Source: Nostoc sp. CHAB 5836 (GTDB taxonomy: Bacteria; Cyanobacteriota; Cyanobacteriia; Cyanobacteriales; Nostocaceae). From it: 64,000 nucleotides of DNA. The DNA is taken from positions 1-64,000 of the forward strand of contig NZ_JAIVFV010000006.1 of the NCBI RefSeq assembly GCF_020829445.1. The letters run 5' to 3'. Shown here in pieces: positions 1-8,647 of this stretch; within the stretch, counting starts at the first letter, position 1, and the number at the start of each line of letters is the position of its first letter. Under the pieces are notes generated by a model, which was given only the letters and a program-made list of their open reading frames with translations, did no database searches and was not told the origin of the DNA. The translations under genes were made by a program, and so were the position numbers.

Positions 1-135
1 GTAGTTTATATTACTATACCTTGGGGTTCTGGTGGCTATGCTTTTTTTTTGCTGGTAACTATAAACAAGATTAATCATTTATTCGCGTAATACATACGCG
101 AACACTTCTTTTTTGTCCAAAGTCCAATAATGTAA

Positions 136-654
136 ATGGGTACTGCTAATAAAACCTATAGTTTAGGGCGAAAAATTTATCGGTTTACTGCCAGCGTTAC
201 TGGAGTCATTGCCCTGTTAATAATCCTGTGGGGTTGTACTGCAAATGATTTTAACGCCGGAGCGATCGCCTGGAAAACTTATAGCAACACCCGTTATGGC
301 TTTGAATTTCCATATCCAAGTAACTGGACTTCTTTAGCAGCCCCAGCAAACAATGATGGCATTACGTTTATTTCGCCACAGGATAACTCCGTGGAAATTC
401 GGGGTTGGGCAAGTCAGGAGTTACTAAATGATCAAGAATCTGTGAAAAAGATAAAACCCAACTTTCAAACCGCCCAAGGAGTATCTGGAGTGATGGTTGT
501 AGAGGTTGATCAAAAAGCAGGTTCGATGACACTGACACTAACTCAGAGTCAAGTGAAATACTATTTGCAGGGACGAAGCAAAAGCCAAAATTTTCAATAC
601 TACTATCGTTTGTTTTATTACATTGCCCAGCAGTATCGGATTTCAAAGTTTTAA
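136..654 (+). CDS. putative lipoprotein, PsbP/DcrB-like motif
   Basis: Hypothetical exported protein of 172 residues; I do not recognise a named family with certainty. Residues 1-34 form a signal peptide: a basic start, a hydrophobic stretch (VIALLIILWG) and a Cys in a lipobox-like context (LWGC), so it is probably a lipoprotein. Just after the membrane anchor is YGFEFPYPSNW, a motif seen at the start of PsbP- and DcrB-like domains. At 172 residues it would be a small member of that fold. The gene stands alone, upstream of a 9-bp repeat array and sqdB. The ATG start gives the only complete signal peptide. Confidence is high that it is a gene and low for function. Confidence 0.7.
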   Translation: MGTANKTYSLGRKIYRFTASVTGVIALLIILWGCTANDFNAGAIAWKTYSNTRYGFEFPYPSNWTSLAAPANNDGITFISPQDNSVEIRGWASQELLNDQESVKKIKPNFQTAQGVSGVMVVEVDQKAGSMTLTLTQSQVKYYLQGRSKSQNFQYYYRLFYYIAQQYRISKF

Positions 655-682
655 TAAGGCATTGGGCATTGAGCATTGGTTA

Positions 683-748
683 TCCTCCTCATCTCCCTCA
701 TCTCCCTCATCCCCCTCATCTCCCTCATTCCCCCATCTCCCCCATCCC
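683..748. repeat. 9-bp tandem repeat array (CTCCCTCAT type)
   Basis: About seven imperfect copies of ctccctcat/ccccctcat lie between the lipoprotein gene and sqdB. The same unit recurs at 3307-3361, 35688-35753 and 39779-39873. This is a short tandemly repeated repetitive (STRR) array of the kind known in Nostoc genomes. Confidence 0.9.
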
Positions 749-830
749 CACTTACCCAAAATCCACATATCCGCCAGAATAATGATTAACAGGGTACAGA
801 AACCTGATAGATTTAGCTATCAGCGAGTAA

Positions 831-1997
<1,167 letters not shown>

Positions 1998-2028
1998 GAT
2001 AAACCCCAGTAAATAGTGGGTCTAAAAC

Positions 2029-2061
2029 TGGTCGTCATATCTTAGCACAATATGACGACCA
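2029..2061 (+). terminator. hairpin between sqdB and sqdX
   Basis: Perfect 12-bp inverted repeat (tggtcgtcatat / atatgacgacca) with a 9-nt loop, 32 nt after the sqdB stop and followed by a weakly T-rich stretch. Likely a terminator or mRNA 3' end, so sqdX may have its own promoter in the 110 bp that follow. Confidence 0.6.
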
Positions 2062-2175
2062 ATCAGTTATTTTGACTGTGCAGAATTGATTACAGCACGG
2101 GAAACAGTTTAGTCTGTGTTTGATACCGAAACGCAACAAAAGCTGGGATTATCTGCTTGTACTGAATAGTTTTAT

Positions 2176-3306
2176 ATGAGAATTGCCCTATTCACCGAAA
2201 CCTTTTTACCCAAGGTTGACGGCATTGTAACGCGCCTGCGTCATACTGTTGACCATCTACAGCGCAGTGGTAATCAAGTGTTGGTGATTGCCCCTGATGG
2301 AGGCATCACAGAACACAAAGGCGCTAAAGTTTACGGCGTTACTGGCTTTCCTCTGCCATTGTATCCAGAATTGAAAATGGCTCTTCCCCGCCCAGCCATT
2401 GGTTACGCCTTAGAAGAGTTTAAGCCTGATGTTATTCATGTGGTGAATCCAGCAGTTTTGGGTTTAGCTGGCATATTTTATAGCAAAATCCTCAAAATAC
2501 CCTTAGTAGCGTCTTATCATACGCATTTGCCCCAATATCTCCAGCATTACGGCTTGGGGATGCTGGAAGGTTTTCTTTGGGAACTGCTGAAAGGCGCTCA
2601 TAATCAAGCTGCTTTGAATCTGTGTACCTCCACAGCAATGATAGAGGAACTGACAGCACATGGTATTGAACGTGTAGATTTATGGCAGCGTGGGGTAGAT
2701 ACAGAATTATTCCACCCCGATTTAGCTAATGTAGAGATGCGATCGCGCCTATCGCAAAATCATCCAGAAAGTCCATTGCTACTTTACGTTGGGCGACTTT
2801 CTGCTGAAAAAGAAATTGAGCGCATCAAACCAATTTTAGAGGCGATTCCGGCAGCGCGGTTGGCATTAGTTGGGGATGGGCCCCACCGTCAAACATTGCA
2901 AAAGCACTTTGCTGGCACAAACACTTATTTTGTTGGGTATCTCATGGGGCAAGAGTTAGGTTCTGCCTTTGCTAGTGCTGATGCCTTTATGTTTCCTTCC
3001 CGTACAGAAACACTAGGTTTAGTACTACTAGAAGCGATGGCTGCTGGCTGTCCGGTAGTGGCAGCCCGTTCCGGGGGAATTCCTGATATTGTGACGGATG
3101 GGGTAAATGGATATCTTTTTGAGCCAACAGCAGATATTCAAGGGGCATTAGCTGCTACTGTTCGCCTCTTAGAACAAAAACAACAACGAGACATCATTCG
3201 TCAAAATGCTCGCCAGGAAGCAGAAAGTTGGGGTTGGGCAGCTGCTACTAGGCAGCTACAAGATTACTATCAAAAGGTGATATGTTCTCAACAGTTGGCA
3301 AAATAG
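2176..3306 (+). CDS. sqdX: sulfoquinovosyltransferase SqdX (GT4)
   Basis: Transfers sulfoquinovose from UDP-sulfoquinovose to diacylglycerol, the last step of SQDG synthesis, at the membrane face. It is a GT-B fold family 4 glycosyltransferase of 376 residues. The N-terminal Rossmann half starts RIALFTETFLPKVDGIV with the usual glycine-poor loop. The C-terminal nucleotide-sugar half has YVGRLSAEKEIE and the EX7E-type motif in TETLGLVLLEAMAAGCPVV. The location directly after sqdB supports the assignment over other GT4 enzymes. Confidence 0.95.
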   Translation: MRIALFTETFLPKVDGIVTRLRHTVDHLQRSGNQVLVIAPDGGITEHKGAKVYGVTGFPLPLYPELKMALPRPAIGYALEEFKPDVIHVVNPAVLGLAGIFYSKILKIPLVASYHTHLPQYLQHYGLGMLEGFLWELLKGAHNQAALNLCTSTAMIEELTAHGIERVDLWQRGVDTELFHPDLANVEMRSRLSQNHPESPLLLYVGRLSAEKEIERIKPILEAIPAARLALVGDGPHRQTLQKHFAGTNTYFVGYLMGQELGSAFASADAFMFPSRTETLGLVLLEAMAAGCPVVAARSGGIPDIVTDGVNGYLFEPTADIQGALAATVRLLEQKQQRDIIRQNARQEAESWGWAAATRQLQDYYQKVICSQQLAK

Positions 3307-3361
3307 GGAGATGAGGGAGATGAGGGAGATGAGGGAGATGAGGGAGATGAGGGAGATGAGA
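3307..3361. repeat. 9-bp tandem repeat array (GGGAGATGA)
   Basis: Six near-perfect copies of the 9-bp unit start immediately after the sqdX stop codon. Followed to 3445 by degenerate atgcccaatgccc and aaaatct repeats. Confidence 0.95.
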
Positions 3362-3445
3362 AGAATTAATAACCAATGCCCAATGCCCAATGCCTAATGC
3401 TCAATGCCCAATGCCCAAAATCTAAAATCTAAAATCTAAAATCTA

Positions 3446-3564
3446 TAGGACTTACGCAATAACTCCCTGAAACTCTTATTTCTTTGTGTCCTTTGCGCCC
3501 TACCCTGCGGGAAGCCGCTTTGCGTCTATGCGGTTCGTTTTTTCATTACTTTGCGTAAGTCCTA
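3446..3564. mobile_element. 119-bp MITE with 14-bp perfect terminal inverted repeats
   Basis: The ends are taggacttacgcaa and its exact reverse complement. The element sits inside an (AAAATCT)n heptamer array, with array copies directly on both sides, so the array was interrupted by insertion. TA dinucleotides at the borders would fit an IS630/Tc1-mariner-type transposase acting in trans (inference). The interior contains a tgcgggaagccgctttgcg small dispersed repeat and no ORF. Confidence 0.85.
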
Positions 3565-3591
3565 ATCTAAAATCTAAAATCTAAAATTACC

Positions 3592-6213
3592 ATGACACTT
3601 CCCAATCCTGGCAGCGTCTTGGCTACATTAACTGAATTAACTCAAGTTAATCGTACTCACGCCCTACTACGTCGCGTAAAAGACTTATCTGTTAATGAAT
3701 TTATTTGTTTACTCGACTTCATAACTGCTGAGTTCCAGCAATTTCTTAGAGCTATTGAATTGATCAATAATGAAGCTCTAGAAACTATGTTAGAGAAGGT
3801 ACTAGAAGCTATCACACTCAAAATTGGTCAAATTCTTCAAGCAGAACACACGGCCATTTTTTTAGTTGACTATGACAAAGGTCAATTGTGGTCAAAAGTT
3901 CCTCAAGATAATACCCAAAAATTCTTAGAAATTCGTACTCCTATTACAGTAGGTATCCCTGGTCATGTTGCCAGTACAGGTCAATATCTAAATATATCTG
4001 AAACTTATACTCACCCTTTATTTAGCCCAGAACTTGAAAAACAAATGGGCTACAAAATCCGCAATATTTTATGTATGCCTGTTATCAGTAGCAAAAACCA
4101 GACTGTAGCGGTGGTGCAACTGGCTAATAAAACCGGGAATATTCCCTTTAATCATGATGATGAAGAACGTTTTCGAGACTTTGCTGCTTCTATTGGTATT
4201 ATCCTGGAAAGCTGCCAATCTTTTTATGTAGCCGCTCGTAATCAAAGAGGAGCAACGGCTTTATTGCGAGCAACTCAGACACTAGGGCAAAGTCTGGATT
4301 TAGAAGCAACTTTGCAGATGGTCATGGAGCAAGCTCGAATTCTAATGCAAGCAGACCGCAGCACACTGTTTTTATATCGTAAAGAGATGAGCGAACTCTG
4401 GACGAAGGTGGCCGCTGCGGCGGATGGCACAAACTTAATAGAAATCCGCATTCCCGCTAACCGTGGTATTGCTGGATATGTAGCCTCCACTGGTGAAGCC
4501 TTAAATATCTCCGATGCCTATAAAGACCCCCGCTTTGACCCGACTACAGATAAAAAAACTGGCTATATAACTCGCAATATCCTATGTTTACCAGTATTTA
4601 ATTCTGCAAATGAGTTGATTGGTGTCACGCAATTAATTAATAAGCAACAAAGCAGTTTTACGGCTTCTGATGAAGAGTTTATGCGGGCTTTTAATATCCA
4701 GGCAGGAATTGCCTTAGAAAATGCTCGCCTGTTTGAAAATGTGCTGTTAGAAAAACAGTATCAAAAAGACATTTTGCAAAGTTTGTCAGATGCTGTGATT
4801 TCTACAGATATGGCAGGACGGATTGTCACGATTAATGATGCGGCTCTGGAGTTGCTGGGTTGTCCGATAACAGATGCTAATAGCAAGAACAACAAGCTCT
4901 TGTGGGAACCAAATTTGATTGGTCGCCTAGTTTGGGAAGTTGTGCCAATTGAAAATCTTCAAATGCGACTAGAAGATAGTTTAAAAACGGGAGCTAAACA
5001 TTATGTGCCAGAGCAAAGTTTGATGGTGGGAGTGTGCCAAGTTATGAGTGAGGAGTTAGAAATTCAAAGTGAGATTCAACAACGCCAGTCGCCTCAACGG
5101 GAGGAAAATATCTACACGCCTGGTTCCTCAATCTTAGCAGTGCGCGATCGCACTAACCCCGATGTTTTCATTCCCTGGAATCTACCCCTGACTCCCCAAT
5201 CGGAATTTTTCACTGTTGATCAGGTGCGAAACTTAGAGCGCAGTATCAATCTCACTGTTAATCCTCTAACTAACCCAGAAGGCGATGTACGCGGTGGTTT
5301 GGTGGTGTTGGAAGACATCAGTCAGGAAAAACGGATGAGAACTACCATGTCCCGCTACCTAACACCCCATGTAGCTGAACAAGTGATGGCTTTGGGAGAA
5401 GATGGCTTAATGGTGGGTGAACGAAAGGAAGTAACCATCTTGTTTTCTGATATTCGGGGCTACACAACACTTACGGAAAATCTCGGTGCATCTGAGGTGG
5501 TATCGCTACTTAATCAGTATTTTGAAACAATGGTGGAGGCGGTTTTTAACTACGAAGGCACTCTCGATAAATTTATTGGTGATGCTTTAATGGCGGTATT
5601 TGGTGCGCCGTTACCACTTACAGAAAATCATGCTTGGAGGGCTGTACAGTCAGCGTTAGATATGCGAAGCCGCCTAGAGGAATTTAACCAACGGCAAATT
5701 ATCCAGACCCAGCCACAAATTCATATTGGCATTGGCATTAGTTCTGGGGATGTGGTTTCAGGTAATATTGGTTCGCGCAAACGGATGGATTACACCGTAA
5801 TTGGGGATAGCGTAAATTTGAGTTCGCGTTTAGAAGCAGTAACTAAAGAATATGGTTGTGATATTCTTTTAAGTGAATTTACTTATCAACTGTGCAGCGA
5901 TCGCATTTGGGTGCGCCAATTAGATAAAATTCGTGTCAAAGGCAAACACCAGGCTGTGAATATCTACGAATTAATTGGCGATCGCAATACTCCCCTAGAT
6001 GCCAAAATCCAAGAGTTTCTCTTTCACTATCATACTGGACGCTCGGCTTATTTATCCCGCAACTTCTCACAAGCGATCGCCTGTTTTAAAGCGGCCAAGT
6101 CCATCCAACCTCAAGACCAAGCTGTTATTCTACACTTAGAACGTGCGCGTAATTATCAACAAGCGCCGCCTCCAGATTCCTGGGATGGTGTCTGGACAAC
6201 GGTTACTAAATAG
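3592..6213 (+). CDS. GAF-GAF-PAS class III adenylate cyclase with TPR tail
   Basis: Makes cAMP from ATP. Domain order by residue: GAF-A about 65-207, GAF-B about 236-381, PAS about 393-580, class III cyclase about 588-800, and a TPR-like repeat about 808-856. Both GAF domains carry the NKFDE signature of cyclic-nucleotide-binding GAFs (NK179-180...F186...DE; NK350-351...F356...DE). The cyclase core has metal Asp620 and Asp664, base-contacting Lys660 and Thr735, and Asn742/Arg746 for transition-state contact, so it should be active and ATP-specific. Length and order match Anabaena CyaB1/CyaB2, in which cAMP binding to the GAF pair stimulates the enzyme. No membrane segment. It appears monocistronic. 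Confidence 0.93.
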   Translation: MTLPNPGSVLATLTELTQVNRTHALLRRVKDLSVNEFICLLDFITAEFQQFLRAIELINNEALETMLEKVLEAITLKIGQILQAEHTAIFLVDYDKGQLWSKVPQDNTQKFLEIRTPITVGIPGHVASTGQYLNISETYTHPLFSPELEKQMGYKIRNILCMPVISSKNQTVAVVQLANKTGNIPFNHDDEERFRDFAASIGIILESCQSFYVAARNQRGATALLRATQTLGQSLDLEATLQMVMEQARILMQADRSTLFLYRKEMSELWTKVAAAADGTNLIEIRIPANRGIAGYVASTGEALNISDAYKDPRFDPTTDKKTGYITRNILCLPVFNSANELIGVTQLINKQQSSFTASDEEFMRAFNIQAGIALENARLFENVLLEKQYQKDILQSLSDAVISTDMAGRIVTINDAALELLGCPITDANSKNNKLLWEPNLIGRLVWEVVPIENLQMRLEDSLKTGAKHYVPEQSLMVGVCQVMSEELEIQSEIQQRQSPQREENIYTPGSSILAVRDRTNPDVFIPWNLPLTPQSEFFTVDQVRNLERSINLTVNPLTNPEGDVRGGLVVLEDISQEKRMRTTMSRYLTPHVAEQVMALGEDGLMVGERKEVTILFSDIRGYTTLTENLGASEVVSLLNQYFETMVEAVFNYEGTLDKFIGDALMAVFGAPLPLTENHAWRAVQSALDMRSRLEEFNQRQIIQTQPQIHIGIGISSGDVVSGNIGSRKRMDYTVIGDSVNLSSRLEAVTKEYGCDILLSEFTYQLCSDRIWVRQLDKIRVKGKHQAVNIYELIGDRNTPLDAKIQEFLFHYHTGRSAYLSRNFSQAIACFKAAKSIQPQDQAVILHLERARNYQQAPPPDSWDGVWTTVTK

Positions 6214-6260
6214 TCATTTGTCATTTGTCATTTGTCATTTGTCATTTGTCATTTGTCACT
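6212..6260. repeat. 7-bp tandem repeat (CATTTGT)n
   Basis: About six copies of catttgt start at the cyclase stop codon. Beyond it, to about 6400, lie fragments of small dispersed repeats (for example gaggctgcgccaacgac) and no gene. Confidence 0.9.
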
Positions 6261-6409
6261 TGTACTGCCCTTTTCTACGAGAGGCTGCGCCAACGACTAC
6301 GCTCAGTAACCGCGAACGCGAGTGCGTCTCGCAGAGAAGTCGAAGTATTTGTCATTTGTTATTGGCTATGCTTGTTCTCCTTGTCCACCTCGTCTCTGTT
6401 ATTTTTCCT

Positions 6410-6670
6410 TCAACCATGAGACTCCCTTTGATCGTCCTGAAACGGGTCTTCGCCGATTCTTAGCTCTTTTTTTGAGCGTTTCAACTGTTTCCATAGATCC
6501 TTTATTTGTTCGTAAGCTGCACCTGGAGGCAGTTTCCCACCTGTTTCTAGGTTGCAAATGTAGCTTACTCGTTGGGCAAATTCTTGCAGATTTGCATTAA
6601 AAACCAAGTTTTCTGGCTTTACCTGACCGTAGTAGCGACCACGAGGATAGAGAAAATCATCTTTGTTCAC
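6410..6670 (-). CDS. small conserved cyanobacterial protein (DUF7219-like)
   Basis: An 86-residue soluble protein starting MNKDDFLYPRGRYYG, with a central FNANLQEFAQRVSYICNLET and a Lys-rich helix (KDLWKQLKRSKKEL). I recall near-identical proteins across filamentous cyanobacteria, named DUF7219; that name is from memory and unchecked. No signal peptide, membrane segment or known catalytic motif. It is convergent with the adenylate cyclase and has no operon partner. The function is unknown. Confidence 0.75.
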   Translation of the reverse strand: MNKDDFLYPRGRYYGQVKPENLVFNANLQEFAQRVSYICNLETGGKLPPGAAYEQIKDLWKQLKRSKKELRIGEDPFQDDQRESHG

Positions 6671-6769
6671 TATATTTGTTGTCCAATTTATCGAATAGAA
6701 TTCACGAGTTAAGTAAGTCGGTGATAATAAATCAAACTAGGTTAAGTAATGTAAAAAATCTTGATATTA

Positions 6770-6845
6770 GTTTGTAGTGAGGGCTACCCTACGGGAACGC
6801 TCCGCGAACAGCCCTCAAATGAGGACTAAAGTCCTGACTACAAAC
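6770..6845. repeat. short palindromic element, ends gtttgtagt/actacaaac
   Basis: 76-bp element with 9-bp inverted ends and an internal hairpin around gaggactaaagtcct. A related piece lies at 31678-31735. Confidence 0.6.
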
Positions 6846-6870
6846 CTTTAATTATTTACGCCGCTCTACT

Positions 6871-7070
6871 TAGGAGTCGGAATTCAGAATGAATTATGTA
6901 GGAAAAAGCGGATAGCGCAGCGTTAGCGAGTCATCGAGCGTCTGAATAATCGGCGTTTTTGCACCCCCACTAAATTGAAAATTTAGTGGTCTTCAATCAG
7001 TGGCGGGTCTGAATCCCCGACTGATAGCGCAGCGTTAGCGAGTCCGCGAGGGTCTTGATTCTGACTCCTA
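6871..7070. mobile_element. 200-bp element with taggagtc inverted ends
   Basis: The left end taggagtcggaattcagaat is mirrored by the right end attctgactccta (inverted, one mismatch plus a gap). The interior has a ccactaaattgaaaatttagtgg hairpin split by a short loop and two copies of gatagcgcagcgttagcgag. No ORF; probably a MITE. Confidence 0.55.
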
Positions 7071-7288
7071 AATTCTTCAATTTCCTTCAGTTTGTTCATT
7101 TATTTTATCTTAATTTATGAATTTAGATTGTAATTAACTTCCGTGGAAACCCTGATTTACAAACGATTCAAACATACTTCATCTATGAAATACAGTTTCT
7201 TACTGGTAAATAATTACAATCTTTTTTGGTGAAAATACGTAGTACAATTAACATACACCAAAGCCAATTGTCCTCTGTTAAAAGTTAG

Positions 7289-7449
7289 AGGATGTTTTAA
7301 AAGTGGTTGGCTGTGATTTTAGGTACTTATTGATCCCCCCAACCCCCCTTAAAAAGGGGGGCAAAACCTTTCAAAGTCCCCCTTTTTAAGGGGGATTTAG
7401 GGGGATCTAGAACGTTTTGCTACCGATAAAAAGACTTTTAAAACATCCT
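7289..7449. mobile_element. 161-bp MITE with 16-bp perfect TIRs (aggatgttttaaaagt)
   Basis: Perfect 16-bp terminal inverted repeats flank a G/C-run hairpin core (cccccttaaaaagggggg and its partner). A truncated inverted copy lies at 18552-18683, a diverged copy at 36009-36175, and a single end at about 37062-37078. No coding capacity. Confidence 0.8.
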
Positions 7450-7481
7450 TTTAGAGATTCAGTTGTCAGTCTTTGCTAACC

Positions 7482-7611
7482 AAATACATTGGTGCGAAAA
7501 AACTTAAGTATGTTACGAAGCATAAATAAGCTTAAAACCCTTACTAATGACGAATGACGAATGACAAATGACAGCCTTAGCCAGTTAACTTTAATTGCGC
7601 CGACCTACTTA
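7482..7611 (+). mobile_element. MITE family A, copy 1, with 7-bp repeat core
   Basis: First of five copies in the window (others at 38580, 46211, 56892 and 61355). The left end aaatacattggtgcg and right end gcgccgacctactta are imperfect inverted repeats. Conserved arms (tatgttacgaag...aagcttaaaacc and cagccttagccagttaac) flank a core of tgacgaa/tgacaaa heptamers. From 7612 to 7793 I see no further feature except the start of the purC upstream region. Confidence 0.8.
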
Positions 7612-7793
7612 CTGATTCTGTTACTAACAAGAGGGCATTGGGCATGGGGCACAAGTGCGGTTTTCTGCCCAATTATCGGCAGCCCCGCTTCCTCTTCAAT
7701 CATTAGTAATGGCTAATAGTTGATAACTAAAGATAAAATGGTGAAACCTCAAAGGACAATTTTTGTCCATCGCCTAGAACTTTACCTGTCACC

Positions 7794-8531
7794 ATGTCTG
7801 TTAATTCCAAGTTATACGAAGGCAAAGCGAAAATTCTTTATACAACGGACGATCCCGAAGTCTTGCTAGCTGATTTTAAGGACGATGCCACAGCGTTTAA
7901 CGCCCAAAAGCGTGGCAGTATCCAAGGTAAAGGAAAAATTAATTGTGGCATTTCCAGCCAACTTTTTAAACAGTTGGAGAAAAATGGTATAAAGACTCAC
8001 TTTATCGACAGCCCTGCCCCGAATCAGATGCGGGTGAGGGCAGTAAAGATTTTACCCTTAGAAGTAGTTATCAGAAATATTGCTGCTGGCAGTCTGTGTC
8101 AGCAAACAGGATTACCAGTGGGTACAATTCTGAAACAGCCAATGGTTGAGTTTTATTACAAAAACGATCAGTTAGGAGATCCCTTGTTGACGCGCGATCG
8201 CCTGTACCTGCTAGAACTAGCTACTGCGGAACAAGTAGACGCAATTATACATCTAGCATTGCAAATCAACGAATTTCTCAATAAGTTCTGGCAAAGGTGT
8301 GGCATTACTCTAGTAGACTTCAAACTAGAGTTTGGTTTGGACTCACAACAGCAGTTGCTCTTGGCAGATGAGATTAGCCCCGACACCTGCCGTTTGTGGG
8401 ATACCGCAGAAGAGGACTTAAATCGGCGGGTAATGGACAAAGACCGTTTTCGCCGAGACTTAGGAAATGTAGAGGATGCCTACCAGGAGGTTTTACAAAG
8501 AGTGCTAAAAGCGGTACAGAGTAATAACTAA
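7794..8531 (+). CDS. purC: SAICAR synthetase PurC
   Basis: Purine synthesis: ATP-dependent joining of aspartate to CAIR, giving SAICAR, in the cytosol. 245 residues, the normal bacterial length. Family landmarks seen are the start KLYEGKAKILY, the ATP-site DFKDDATAFN, the substrate loop VIRNIAAGSLC, LVDFKLEFG, and the conserved ADEISPDTCRLWD near the C-terminus. It lies upstream of omp85 and the lpx genes, an order I recall from Anabaena PCC 7120, but the 116-bp gap suggests separate transcription. Confidence 0.97.
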   Translation: MSVNSKLYEGKAKILYTTDDPEVLLADFKDDATAFNAQKRGSIQGKGKINCGISSQLFKQLEKNGIKTHFIDSPAPNQMRVRAVKILPLEVVIRNIAAGSLCQQTGLPVGTILKQPMVEFYYKNDQLGDPLLTRDRLYLLELATAEQVDAIIHLALQINEFLNKFWQRCGITLVDFKLEFGLDSQQQLLLADEISPDTCRLWDTAEEDLNRRVMDKDRFRRDLGNVEDAYQEVLQRVLKAVQSNN

Positions 8532-8647
8532 ATGGGCAAAAATCAATTAAACTCGTTTGGATTGTCATTTGTCATTTGTCAATAATGCTCAATGACTAAT
8601 GACTAATTTGTGATGGTGTGTGGTCGTGAAGAGGAATTATAAGTAAA

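Noticed and set aside
6143-6600. Plus-strand ORFs after the adenylate cyclase
   Set aside because: Made of catttgt repeats and antisense to the small conserved minus-strand gene.
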